Assembly: GCA_024752435.1 (NCBI GenBank)
Contig: CP103026.1
Coordinates: forward strand, 744,001 to 808,000
Direction: 5' to 3'
From: Allantophomopsis cytisporea
Taxonomy: Eukaryota > Ascomycota > Leotiomycetes > Phacidiales > Phacidiaceae
DNA: 64,000 bases
Shown: one piece after another, positions 19,491 through 32,212 of the stretch
How the letters are laid out: every line of letters starts with the position of its first letter
How positions within the stretch are numbered: position 1 is the first letter of the stretch
The notes under the pieces: model-generated
Told to the model about the DNA's origin: nothing
Database searches by the model: none
Seen by the model: the letters and a program-made list of their open reading frames with translations, nothing else
Translations under genes and position numbers: made by a program

Positions 19491-22400
19491 TTAGTACCTC
19501 GGCATCCTAGCCCCAGCACTCGGCGGTAGAGCGGGCTGACTCGGATCATATTCTTCGAAATAGGCTGGATCATTCCTGGATATAGGAGGCTGTGATTGAG
19601 GCGGGGCTCTTTCGTATAGCGGTTGACGCTCAGCATAGAGGGTCTGCCTAGGCTCATCTGCGTAGATCGGTTGCCTTCCCTCATAAGCCGGACGTCTCTC
19701 GTCATACATGGAGAGTCTTTCCTCATACATCGGCCGTCGTTCTTCATAAATCGGTTGCCGAGCATAGGCTCCTTCTGGGTACTGAACATAGATTGGCTCT
19801 ACCTCTCTGCGGATAGCTCTGCGAACAATGTAATCGCCTTCCGGGCCTACCATCTGGATGTATTCGTAAAGAGGCTCTTCAAGGACCTGAGATTGACGCA
19901 CGCGCGCTGGAGGCTCTTCGATGACCTGAGGTTGGCGCATGCGAGTTTGGGGCTCTTCGTCATACATGGTATAGTATTCTTGTCTTGGTGGCAGGCGCTC
20001 ATAGGAAGATTGAGGATGTGCCGCAGCAGGTGCACGGCCCTGGTAAAGATGCTCTGGTTGCTGTGCTCTAGGGGGACTACGTTCGCGATATTGACCAGGA
20101 TTATCACCGACTTTCACATACACTGGTGATCTCGAACGTGCGCGCTCTGAACGAGCACGCTCGGTTTCAAGTCTGACGCTCTCATACCTAGCATAACGAC
20201 TTGGTGTACGTTGTGCACCTCGACTGGCTTGTCTCTCGTGCCGGTATACTGTATTGTTCAACTTGTACCGCTGATCAACCAGCTCTGGCGAACGCTCACG
20301 AACAGGGGAAGCAGTGACTGCTGGGGCACCATACCGCTCAGCATAGTCGATAGTAGATATTCGAGATTGACGGGGGGCTGGTGGGTCAATGCGAGTAGGC
20401 CTGCTCTGGGGTGGTACTATAGGACTTGGCTGTCGAGGCGTATAACGTTGTCGATAACCAGGACTTGGTAAAATTGGGGTTTCCTCACGACTGATCTTCT
20501 GATCTGCATCAGATTGATACATTTTTTTCGCAGTTTCCACTCGTTCCGCTGCCCAACTGGCCCTCAAAGCTTCTTCTTGTCTGCGCTCCTCTTCTTCGGC
20601 CTTCTTCGCAATGTCCTCGGCGCTCTCCCCAGAAACATAATCGTTGCGGAATTTGTCCACATCACTTAGTCCCCGTTTTGGTCCATGCCCACTAGCAGAC
20701 CATGGTACTGGCTCATTGGATCGCACCTCACCATCCTCTGAACCTCCCTCAACCGGGTCAAAACGGGGAGGAATAGATGGTTGGCGAGTATCTGGTCGTG
20801 CTCTGCTTACGACAACTGTTTGGCTGCTTGCTTGAGAAATAGAAGTCCTGGATTTTTGCTCCAATAATTCAAGTTGGCGCGCAAGTGATAGCTCTTCCTT
20901 CTCACCATAGATAGAGGGACCTTGATCATATGAACTCCTATAAGTCTGAGGAGGTGCGCGAACGATCTCGCGTCCATACTCATCTACTTCCCGAGATTCA
21001 GGAGATTGATGTTGGTCATCATATCCACGAATGGCAGATCCACGCCCAGAATAACTCGAAACTTCTGGCCCACTGTCATTCTCGTACCTTTCATAACCAT
21101 ATTGTGATATCGTTTCCCGGTCTGAGTACTTGTTGTGGTTTTTTTGAGACTTGTAAGGTTGTCCATTATCGCCACCTCGCTTGTTCATTTGGGTCGCATT
21201 ATGAGCCTTTGCTTGAGCAACTGGTGGTAGAGGCCAAGGGAAAGCAGCAGGTATTGCGTCTGCAATAAATTGCAATTTGTAGTCATCCATGCCATTGACG
21301 TGGAGCAGACGACGAACTCTATCCAGTTCTGGCAGTTCGACCATGTCTTGAGTCCAATCCGCAGGTCCATCTCCCTGGTATATGGTAATATGCAAAGATT
21401 GGAAATGGTTGAGGAGCTGTGGGAATGAGAATGTTCTTTTATCCAAACCACTCGTACCTTTAGGATTGACCGGTAATGGTTGTCCATTTGCAAGGAGATT
21501 GCTACAAGTTTTACAAGAAAGATTGTTGATGTTTCTAACCTGGCGCATCTCCTTATGATTAGAAAGTCCATCTATGAGCATGGTTAAGGGAGGGTCCACT
21601 GGGTATTTCGCTCGTGATTGTTTAACAATGTTATGGAGTAGCGTGGCGACTCGAACGCTGCCAGGTAGATCCTTGATTCCAGCAGTAGCAGACCAAGCCT
21701 CCTTCGCGCTGCGGGCAACATCCTCCAGTTGGATCTGATACATTTCACCCTGCAATTGAGGTTGAGCTGATGGAGGCGGTGCAGAGCTAGGGTAGTTAGC
21801 TGGCACCTGCGTGCCATATGGATCAGTATAAGGAGCTGCTTGGGGATCAAAGTTGCCCTGTGATTGTCCTTGTGCTGGAGATACAGAAGAAGGATACGGA
21901 GCGGCTTGTGGTATTTCGAAATTCTGTGGAACGTGGCCGGAGTTTTGTGGAGGCATTCCAGGGTGGTGATTGCCTTGGTATTGCGGGTATCCACCGCTAT
22001 GCGGGTCTGCATAGGCTGGTTGATACCCAGTGCTGGGACCAGTGTATGGCTGCGGGAACTGTTGAGGATACTGGCTTCCATATGGATCTCCTCCTTGGCC
22101 ATCGGTATAGTGTGACCCGGGACTATGCTGATATGGTTGAGACGCGTGTGGCGGGATCATTGGGGGATTTGAAGCAATAGGGTAGCCACCATGTGTTACC
22201 TCATTAAAATTGTATGGTGCTCCAACAGACTGGTCAGGATGGTATTCAGATCTAGTTGATCCAGGGTCTGCTTGAAAAAGTGGATGCTCTGGCCACTCTG
22301 ATCTCCAATGGACGACAATACTTCCAAGACTCAGTTCACTTGTGTGCTTGGCAGCATAATGTTGAATGACTCCCTCAAAACCATAAAACTTCAAGCTATC

Positions 22401-24578
22401 GCATCCATTGCAAAGAAAAATTTCCTTACGGTATTGCTCAGTTAGTGGTCTGACTTTGGTGTCAAACACCCATTTCATGTTCTCCAGTGTCAGCTTTCTG
22501 GTGAATGGGCCATCGAAGGGGTCCACTCTTGGTTCTTTACCAGCCGCGCGATCGATTTCGTCTTCTCTCTCCACCTCGGAATAGAATCGTTGGCGAACAT
22601 AAATTAATACTTCTGCAGCGAATCTGGGGCTGTTCTCAATGGTGACTCTATGGCCGCTAGCCCATCCTTCACGGATGATCTCATCTGCAAATTCTCCAAG
22701 GCGGTTTCGAACAGGTGTTTGCACATATTCCCACTCCTTCTCCATCGCTTCCTTAGCTTCTTTGACTTGCGTATCCTGGTATCGACGTTCGTCGACCTGT
22801 TCCTGAACAAGACGCGTCTGTGCAATTCTATCGGTCTCCTTAGATTCTGCCTCTGCACGTTGAGCTAGAAGTCTTGGCTCCAGCAAGTCCCAGGCGTTGT
22901 CGTCGACCGGTTTTATTATTTGTAGCGCAGCCTGAAACGAAGGGATGTGCACCAGTACATTTGGGGGAATTGGGGGGTTCAAAAGCATACATCGACGTTC
23001 AATTTCTGCTTTTCGTGCTGCCTTTAGTTCGGCAACTTCCTCTTTTGTCCTCGGCTGTCTAAACTGTGGTATGCCTGAAGGAGGCTGTCCAAAACCACTC
23101 TGAGCTGGTGAATCATATCGTGGTGGGGCTAAATATAAGACTGATTAGCATGGTACAAGAATAGTGCTTCACGTTCATCATACCATAGGCGTTTTGCACA
23201 GGCTGAGCAAATGGCTGAGGATAGGCGTGACCATTCATGTTCGGTGCAGACGCGTAATGAACGGGACTAGGGTGCATATTTGTTTGAAGTTGTGATAGTT
23301 GTGGTGGTTGTGGCGCGATAGTTGGTTTGTCTGTGAGCTGAGGGCTCGTCGAGAAAGTTTTGATATTTGGTCGTTCGCTAGGTTCTGTTGTCTTCATACG
23401 AGAAATTCCTCCCGACTGTTCCCACCTTTCCCACCTGGCTGCATCGTTTTTCTTTTCCCTTCCGCGATCCTCTAGGCCTTTCAGCCATTCTTCAGCAGTT
23501 GCGTTACCCATGGATTTGACACCGAAGAATTCGCGCTTAATTTCGTCTACCTGTGATTTTAAAAAGAATTTTGTGATTTGTATGGATGGAGGAGGAGCGC
23601 TGGTTTCGAGCGCTACAGGAGACACCACATGCAGCTCATTTGTAAGGAATACAAATGGTAGCGCAGCCATCAAAGGTGATGGTATTGATGACGAAAGAAG
23701 CAAGTCAATTTCCTGGTATAATTAGTTGCTATGCGGCCGGGAGGAAACTGAAATGATAAACTTGCCTTTACACTTTTCTCTCGGAGACAATTACCGCATG
23801 CACGAATGGAAAATGGCCATATAGGATAAACACCTTGCTCGCCTGGGCCAGAATGCCATATGTCACTACCAAGAGCACCAGAGGGACTAACCTTGCCACA
23901 AAATTGACATGAATTCGAACATGCCAATCTCCACATATCTAGATCTGATAATCCTGCCAAAGGTGCTGGCATACTTGGCCGAAACAACTTTCGCGATGCT
24001 TGCCAGATATTCTGGGGATCAAGAACCTTGCAAGCAGAAATGGAGAGAGACGTGGCACGAGGAGAATTTACCAAAGACGAAGAATCGAGATAAGCATTAA
24101 AGACCTTGTTGACTTGCAACAAGCGACCTAGCGTTTTTGGAGGGATAAAAGTGAAGATGTGATGCCAGATTTCAGCAGGAAGAAGGGATCGATCTGACAG
24201 TAAACGGCCATCATCCTTACGGTAAGCTTGGTGTCCATCTTCAAGCCTGGAATGTCTGTAACTCTCCATGTCTGAAGTGTCCATCGCACCTTGTTCCTCG
24301 GTATGGCTCGATTGAGAGTTTCTATTTGCAGAAGAGCCTCCTGGGTATTGCGCGCCGAATACACTGGAACCTATCTCATGGACCGGCGGAATCATTTGGG
24401 TCGTATTAACAAGTATCTTCGCATCGTCCATATCCTCATCGCTATCACTATCCATCGAAACGTCGGATTCGTCATCTTCCTCCCCTGCATTATCGTAGAG
24501 TGCCTCGCTCATATTTGTGGTAGCCCCGCTAGACGAACTGTGAGTTGTGTTGTTTAGAGCTTCTGCATAGTTCGCCAT
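19491..24578 (-). CDS. Large F-box protein with atypical zinc fingers and a disordered C-terminus
   Basis: Join on the minus strand: 24578..23766, 23712..23184, 23128..19491; 1659 residues. Intron 1 (53 nt) has an AAG|GCAAGT donor, so it is a GC-AG intron; splicing gives REKSVK-EIDLLLSSS. Intron 2 (55 nt) is GT-AG. Residues about 131-168 are an F-box (LLPAEIWHHIFTFIPPKTLG), the Skp1-binding module of SCF ubiquitin ligases. A Cys4-type cluster follows (NSCQFCGKV and RACGNCLRE, about 220-265). Further on are two CxxC...H...H motifs (CNGCDSL with HYAAKH; CKTCSNL with HFQSLH). The second half is low-complexity: Pro/Gln/Tyr/Gly-rich, then Arg/Glu-rich with near-heptad repeats of the type RRPxYEE near the C-terminus. 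It may recruit substrates to an SCF ligase; substrates are unknown. The family is known to me only as fungal F-box proteins of this size. Confidence 0.85.
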
Positions 24579-25584
24579 GGTTTAAGCCTCAATTTGTGGC
24601 CAGTCGTGCTCAACAACCGTCGACATCGGCAAAGAAAGTGAAATAAAAGAGAATTGGCACAAGAAAACGAATCAATCCAAGGAGAATGAAACAATAGCTT
24701 ATGAGTAAAAACGGAGAAAGAAATAATGTGAACCTTTCTTGTGCAGATAGATGGGTATGTGATGCGATTCAATTCTGAAAAGCCACAGAATGGAGTAGAA
24801 AGTTGTCAGTCGTGCGTTACTCTAGCAGACTGCAACGGCAAGGGCCTGAAGAGACAGGCAGGATTAGGAGGGTTGATAGTTTATATGAAAGAAAGTGCTG
24901 ATCGAAGCTGCTAAAAGAGCCGGATGAGCAGCGGAAGACAGTCCTTTTGGCATAAAGTGAGAGGAGAATGAGAGAAGTGGTGAGATTCGATATTAATCGA
25001 TGGCTGCAAGTCCACTTACTGACAGCCCAGGAAATGTAAAGGTTAGAGGCCAATCGTCGGAAGCAAGGCGCAACTAAGCCCGTTAAGGTAAGGGTGATGA
25101 TCCCAGCTTCCCGTCAGCTTGCCTCGCCCAGTATGAGTGTACGCAGTGGTATGTACCAGCAGCTCACCTTGATGCCTGATGCCTCAGTCTTCACTACCCG
25201 TGTTAGGTGCAGGTGGCATGGTAGCTACCACATTTGAGCCTTATAGCCTTATAGCCTTATAGCCTTGTGCAGCCTTAAGTACACATTGTGCTGCCTTACA
25301 TCACGGTCCCCCTCGTAGCCGGTACGAAGTGCGAGTTCCACCGTGGAGCTTGCTCTAGTGGCATGGCGGGCGCAGCGTCACTCACTGGACTGGAAGCTGT
25401 CCGGCGGGACGGGATAACAACTCCAAGCAAGTCAGCTACCTTTGGTGTATTGCCAACCTTTCCTCACAGTCATTCAACGTCAAATTCTCTATTACATTTA
25501 TACTGGTCATCTGCGTTCATTTCCAGCTCTCACTTCTCATAAACTCTTCGCCTTTCCAGTAGCATCACCCTCAGGAGTCCAAAG
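24579..25584. other. Bidirectional promoter region
   Basis: About 1 kb separates the divergent F-box and Abp1 start codons. An 8-mer AGCCTTAT is tandemly repeated (25237-25266). Otherwise no coding signal. Confidence 0.45.
25237..25266. repeat. Tandem 8-mer (AGCCTTAT)x3.7
   Basis: Three perfect copies and a partial fourth, 320 nt upstream of the Abp1 start codon. Confidence 0.9.
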
Positions 25585-28290
25585 ATGGCCTCCCTGAATC
25601 TGTCGACAAATGGCCCGTCCATCAAAAGCAGCTATCAGGGAGTCGTGAATTCTGCCGCACCCTCTGGAGCTGCAGCAGGTTCTCCAACCTACGGTCAATG
25701 GGCTATCTTTTCTGTATCTGCTCCACTGGTAAATGCTTTCCAACAAGATGCAGCAGGAAAGGACAGCGTGTTGAAGGTCCAGTCCACGGGAGGTAAGCTA
25801 CGAGCAGGCGGAACAACGTCAACAACATGCGCTAATATAATGGCAGAGGGTGAGCTCATTGACATGATCGAGGACTTGTCAGAAGGCAGAGTGCAATTTG
25901 TGTTTGTCAAAGTGAAGGATCCAAATACTACACTACCAAAATACGTTCTCATTGGATGGGTATGTATACTCAGAGTCAAGATCAACCTAGTATTACAAGA
26001 CTAATTATAATGATTAGTGTGGAGAGGGAGTACCTGAAAGAACCAAGGGTTACTTTACAAGCCACCTGAACGCGGTCTCAAAAGTCTTACATGTAAGTTA
26101 ATTATTAACTTATAGCCGCGCCTCCTAACAGCTGTCGCTAGGGTTACCATGTCCAGATTACCGCACGTTCTGAACGAGATCTCACACCTGAGAGTATTAT
26201 GAAAAAGGTCGAAGACGCTTCAGGGGCCAAGTACTCTGCAGGCAGCGCCCCACCACCAACATCTTCATCAGGCCCAGCTCCACCTGTTGCCTCGAAACCG
26301 GCATTCACCCCTACAAGATCTGGCGCAGGAGCAGGATTCAACCCCTTGGCTGGTTCGCGTGCAAGAAACGCCCAAAAAGATGGCAATGTTGACGAAGATG
26401 GATGGGGAGCAGATGCGCCACCTGTCACCCGCTCACAAATCGAAAAGGTTCAGCCTGCGTACAAGCCTACAAAGGTCAACATGGCAGAGTTGACTAAACA
26501 GACTCAGGAGCCATCGCGCTTCAATGGCGGCAGCCGACAGAACGAAACACCAAGTGATGTTGTCAAAGGTGGATATCAACCAATTGGAAAAGTCGACATT
26601 GCTGCTATTCGCGCACAGGCACAGAAAAAGGACGACGATCGCCCAACGACTGTTAAGGGCGCGTATGAGCCTGTTGGAAAGGTCGATATCGCAGCTATCA
26701 GAGCTAAAGCCCAGAAGCCAACAGAAGATGCTCCTCGACAAATCTCTCCGGCCGTGACTGGTACTTCGGCGGCAAGTGGAGGGGATGAGACTCCTAAATC
26801 TTTATCTGAGAGATCATCAGCCTTTAACCAACAACCAGAACGCTTGACAGCTTTGCCAAAACCCAAGGTTGCTAACAAATTCAACCCAGCTGCAAGTGGC
26901 TTTGGTGGCACCAAGCCCCTCCAACCTGGTCAATTTGGTTTACACTCTGCAGCTCCGCAATCTGCAACTTCCGCACCTGTTGGAGTAGCAGGACGAACAT
27001 TTGCTGATGAAGGTGGGAAGACTCCAGCTCAGATCTGGGCGGAGAAGAAGGCAAGAGAGAGAGGTCTCAGTGGTGCTGCTGATACAAATGCACCAAGTGC
27101 GCCAGCTCCAATCGCAAGCCAGGCTAGTGGAGGTGGTGAGTGGAAGAGTGGCTATGCAGGCAAGTCTTGGGCTCCTGTCTCTACCAATGCCACCGGAAGA
27201 TCTGGTACTAGCAGTATTGGTCAGCAGCATACAGGTCAGCAAGATGATAGAGATGAGGCGCCTGCGTCACCAGCTGGTGGCATTGCTGCGCTCAAAGACC
27301 GCTTCGCTGGTGCAACACCTATGGGAGCCCCAACATTGGCTCGAAATGCGACAGGCGATGCTCCTCCTCCACCTCTTAACTCATTATCCAAGCCCACATC
27401 TGGTATCGCATTGCCAGGTTTCCCAAGTCGTCCAAAGGATAACGAAGTGTCTGCTGGTCCAAACATCCCACCTCCACCACCAGTTGCACGAACTCCAACC
27501 CCTGAACCAGAGGAAGAAGAGCAAGAAGAGTCTTCTCCTGTCAGACTTGCAATTCCAGTAGCAAGAAGCGCGGAGCCAGAGCCATTGGAGGCTCCACCAG
27601 AACGCCACTCACCGCCTCCTATGCCTACAGCCTCCCTTGCAGCCGCCGTACCACAAGAGGAAGATCTCTCTGATGAGGCAGAAGGCCATGATGCAGCCCG
27701 TGCAAGTGGCGCTGCGATTGCAGCTGCTTCATTTGGTGAGGAAGCTGCAACGACGGGCCAAGACGGAGCAGTCAGCGGCAAGCGCGCTGTCATCCAATAC
27801 GATTACGAGAAGGCCGAGGACAACGAGATTGAGCTCATTGAGGGCGAGATTGTCACTAACATCGAGATGGTCGATGATGACTGGTGGATGGGTACAAATG
27901 CTAAGGGCGAGAGCGGTTTGTTCCCAAGTAACTACGTTGAGCTTGTCGAGGAGGAAGAGGAGGAGGAGGAGGCTCCAGCTCCACCACCAGCTGCCAGTCG
28001 ACCTGCACCTCCACCTGCTCCAGCTGCTGCCCCGGCCGCTGCAGCTGAGCCTGCGGGGCCAACTGCTACCGCACTCTACGATTATGAGGCCGCTGAGGAC
28101 AATGAGCTCAGCTTCACTGAGGATGCTACTATCACTGGACTTGTAAGTCCCTTCATTATTTGTAGTCAAACTTTTGATAAGATCCGTTACTGACTTTGAT
28201 TAGGAATTCCCTGATGACGATTGGTGGTTTGGTCACTTCAACGGACAGTCTGGTCTTTTCCCTTCCAACTACGTCAAGCTGGATGAGTAG
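25585..28290 (+). CDS. ABP1: Actin-binding protein Abp1 (drebrin-like, ADF-H plus two SH3)
   Basis: Exons 25585..25792, 25847..25959, 26018..26092, 26142..28142, 28204..28290; 827 residues. An ADF-homology domain fills about residues 10-150 (YGQWAIFSVSAPL, LIDMIEDLSEGRVQFVFVKV, YHVQITARSE). Then comes a region with three related motifs (YKPTKVNMAELTKQTQ, YQPIGKVDIAAIRAQAQKK, YEPVGKVDIAAIRAKAQKP), a Pro-rich acidic linker, and two SH3 domains (ending GLFPSNYVELVEE and GLFPSNYVKLDE). The last intron interrupts the second SH3. Abp1 sits in cortical actin patches, activates Arp2/3 through acidic motifs and recruits endocytic partners through SH3. Yeast Abp1 has one SH3; two are seen here. Family assignment is firm. 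Confidence 0.95.
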
Positions 28291-28640
28291 AGGATTGTTG
28301 GAATTTTCTTGGTTGTACGTAACGAGGGATTGCTTTCTTTTCAGTGATGGAAAATAAAAAATAAAATTTGATAATTCTTATTTCTTACGCATTCGTTTGC
28401 TTTCATGAGCGTTGATATTCGTATACGTGGCCATTCCATAAATGTAAACAATTCCGTATAAAACACATCTCCAACTTTGAAAGAAGAAGGACGTTCGTAA
28501 ATCGAAAATTAGATCACTGCAAGTAGAAGGTGTTTCTTGAAGATGAGTCGTTCATGATTCTACGAGCCTTCTAGAACCTAAGCTGTAACCCAAGTATAAT
28601 CCAAAGCCCGAATTCCAAGTTATTACAACCTAAGGCTAGT
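28291..28640. other. Convergent 3' UTR spacer
   Basis: Lies between the stop codons of the convergent Abp1 and AMP deaminase genes; AATAAA-like A-rich sequence near 28350-28370. No gene. Confidence 0.5.
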
Positions 28641-31600
28641 TCATTCAGCCATACCACCAGCCTCCTCAAACTCCTCATCACTAAGCGCCTCAAGAGCCAC
28701 ACTATCACTCAGAAGCTCCGCCCTGGACTTACCTTTCTCAGGCGTCTTCTCCATAGCAGCGAGGGAGGCGTCTCTGCTAGCCACACTCTCCCGTCGCTGG
28801 CCTCTGCTAAGAACACCTGGGAAGATCCTTGGCTCAGCGCTGAGGTGCAAGTCCCTGAGTGACTCAACAGACTGCACCATAGGCGAGCTGGTGGAGCTGG
28901 CGCGCTGGTGCTTGACGCCGGCGATAATGATGTGGTGGAGCGGGTTGGTAGGTGTGGTATTGGTTAGGCTCAGGTCTGCTGTGCTCTTACTGGGTGGAAA
29001 GCGTGCTGCCTGAGCAGGGAATGGCGAGTATGGTAGATTGGTGTTGTCGCCGTGAGTCACTGCTGACGAGAGATTCGTCTTCATGGAATTTGTTGGTGAT
29101 GGTGGTGCGTTACGTGGGGCCGTGTATAGCTCAGTCTCCGCTGCTGGAGTCTCAGGAATTGGAATGTATTCTGGAGGTGGTGCGGCTGCTGTGTAGCGGT
29201 CGATCCTGCCAGCTGTTAGTTCGTTGAGTCTTATCTTGGTCTTGATAGCTGACTTACATGGCATATTCCTGTAACAGTGTCTCATGTCTGAACCCTTCCC
29301 GAATATTTGGCACGTTGCTCTTAGCCATCGTGTTTCCCTTAACACCAGGGAGCTGGAAGTCTGGTCCCAGCCATCTCTGCTTAACTGCATATTCGAATCC
29401 ACTTTGCTTCACCGAGTTCTTCGCTAATTCACACATGTCTACTGCACTAAGCTTATAGATCTGTGCTGCAACAGAGTACTCTTCAATCAGAGGCTCTTTG
29501 GTGAAAGCAAATTGAAGCGGATCATCAGTAGACAAAGAGACGTTCAGGCCTCGCTTGAAGTACTGCAAAAACGGGTTTCGTTCATAAGCCAGGAACAAGG
29601 CGTTGTTGCTAAGTGGGGACATCGCGACACCGATCTGCTCAAGATAGAAAATGTACTGTAATAGAGGCACCTTTCGTAGAAGTAGACCATGACTAATGCT
29701 GTGACAACAAAGAGCAGCTGCTGCCAAGTGGTCAGGGTCACCAGCTTCACCACAATGAGGGCGGAGGAGGAAAGTATTGAAACCGCGCTGTTTGCGCCAC
29801 ACGTTGAGAGAAGCGATGTTGGCAAAGAGGTAGTAGATCCAGTAACTGTATGGCGGATTTTGCTTCGAGTCCCAAACTCTCGGTACGGGGAACTTCTTGA
29901 AGAGTCGGCGTTCGACCTTACTTTCGTCATCGACACTGTCAAAGCCAATGACTCTTTGGAGAAAGATGTGTAATTTGGGATGACTAGACGGATCCTTGGT
30001 AACTTCAAAAAGGGGTTCGAACACGTTCTTGATGACTTGTTCAAAATTATCCATCAAGCCACTGGATTTGTAGACATCGAATAGACGAGGTATCTGAATG
30101 AGCCATCTCACATTATGAGAAAAGAGCTTATTATCCACAACCCAAGCGGCGAGCTTGTCCCACTCATCAAGTGTTCGTCCATAAATAGAGATACGCCATT
30201 CCACCATCTGATACTTGCTCGACTCCAAATCAGATATGACTTCTTTAGTAATCTCTGCAAGATACCTCCCGTTGATGAAATTGTCCGTCTTCAGGAAAAT
30301 CGTTCTCAATCTGGATTCACCAACAGGATTGTACTTCAGGTTGAATTTATCGAAGCGGTGGAAGGAATCTGTGTGTGCCTAGTGATAGTTAGATACCGTA
30401 CATGCTGTTGAGGAGTGGGTAAATACATACGTGCATATCCAGAGTATCAATACTGAGATCATATGCTGTCAGATTGATACTTTGGAATACTTCCTCAAGT
30501 GTAAGATGCTTGCCATCTCTGTATAAGACAACCTCGTCTGGACACTTCTTCATTTTGCTTTTGATGAACCGCAAGAGATGCTTTTGATTCATGCATGCGG
30601 AGTGATGAACGTGAGTATCAACTTTACGCACATTGTAAAAGTCGCGATGCGGCACGCGCTTACTGTCCGCCATTTCCTGATATTCATTCAACAAGACATA
30701 TAGGTTGAACTTGCCTTCCAAGTACTGCAGTCTGCGGAAAGCGAAACTTTTACTGGGACCATCCGAGGAGACATTGAGGATTGATTCTAAATCCATGAAA
30801 TATTCCCTGATAGTAGGGATGTTGATGACTGGAGCATCAAGCTCTTTAGCTTTTGTGTTCTCATATACTTGGAACACACCGTTGTCATCAAGACGGAAGG
30901 TCATCTCTCCAGGTCCGGGCAAAGGTAGAAGGTCTTCCATCTCAAAATCCTCACCAATGTCTTGGCCAGGCTTTCTCGTTCGTCGTGGGGCTTTGGGGCC
31001 TGCCGTTACACCATTTGGACTTATGGGAATCGTCGCGTCGGACTTCTCATGAGGCAATACCAGACTGCTTGTCATGCTATTCGCGGTGGTTTTCACACCC
31101 CATGGTCGATCCTTCTCATCGTCCCAAGCTGGCTCTGGTGGAGGTGGATAGATGTTCCAGTTCGGCTCGTCCTTGGGGTTATCAGTCTCGCCTTGCAAGG
31201 AAAGACGTATGTATTTGTGTCGTAAATCAAGGACTTTCTGGATATTTGTATAAATTGCAGTCAACTCTGCTGTAATATGGGAGTCGTTGGCTGCGAAGCC
31301 CCCCGCGCCGCCTCCAAGTCCAACTCCTGCACCTGCGCCATGTATGCCCTCTGTTGCAAGTAATGGTTTCGGTTCGTGTGGTAATCCAGGATGTGTTGCA
31401 TGATCCCTTGCTTGTTGGTCTGCCAAGAGGAGAGGATCGATTTTCTGTGAATATGTAGAGCCATTGGCATCGAATTGATTTAGACCAGGAGTTTGTACAA
31501 CGTTGCTTTCAGGATGCTTGTGAATGCTGGCCAGTCCGACTGGAAGGGCGGATTTGAAATGTTCTGGACTGCATAGAGTCAGTCTAACAGTCCTTTTGTG

Positions 31601-32212
31601 AGAAAGTGGTATTGGAATTACCTATGTGGCATACTAGCCACATCATGTGCTGAGTGCATGCTCCCTGATCTCTGATTTTTTTGTTCTGCTTGTAGCGCGA
31701 TTGAGGCTCGTCTTGCTTTAACAATGGGACTGCTTATTTGACTCGAAGGAGCTGTCTTCACAGCTTCGAGCTGGCTTCGCTGATAAAAGAGTTTCGCGTC
31801 GGCCTGGCTCATGGATTTCTCTGCAGCATAGTCATAATACGCGGTTTTCCTTTGCATGTCTCGTGGAAGCATGCCATCGCCTCCGTCGGATGGTGTGTAT
31901 TCTCCCGGCGTCTGCAATTCTGGTGTAATACCGGGCTCTGGAAGCATCATTGACTCGTCGCCGTGTTTCTCTTTCCACTGCTCTCGGTAACCTGCAGGAC
32001 CGTGATTGTGCTCCTGCTTGGTTTCTTTAAATCTATCTTCATCCTCAGAACTGTCATCGAACTGTGCTGTGCGCGAAACTGTAAGGCGAGGCGAATTGGA
32101 GGCAGACTCCAGACTGTCGGGGAGACCTGCTGCACGACAATTAGTTTCCCAAAGAGAGTTTGTACTGTGTACATGCACTGTACTCATCAGCAGTGTCTGA
32201 CTCACCAGGCAT
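28641..32212 (-). CDS. AMD1: AMP deaminase
   Basis: Join on the minus strand: 32212..32206, 32126..31622, 31568..30431, 30378..29258, 29205..28641; 1111 residues. The first coding exon is only 7 nt (Met-Pro and one base of Gly), joined across a 79-nt intron. AMP deaminase converts AMP to IMP and ammonia in the purine nucleotide cycle, in the cytosol. Visible motifs: metal-binding VDTHVHHSACMNQKHLLRFI, LDMHAHTDSFHRFDKFN spanning intron 3, and the signature SLSTDDPLQFAFTKEPLIEE. The N-terminal about 250 residues are a poorly conserved regulatory extension with several Ser/acidic motifs. The Ser/Pro-rich tail after the catalytic domain is about 180 residues, longer than in yeast. All introns keep frame, and the total length is only moderately above the yeast enzyme. 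Confidence 0.95.

Noticed and set aside
27236..27793. 185-codon minus-strand frame in the Abp1 linker
   Set aside because: It mirrors the Ala/Pro-rich coding strand; no independent evidence.
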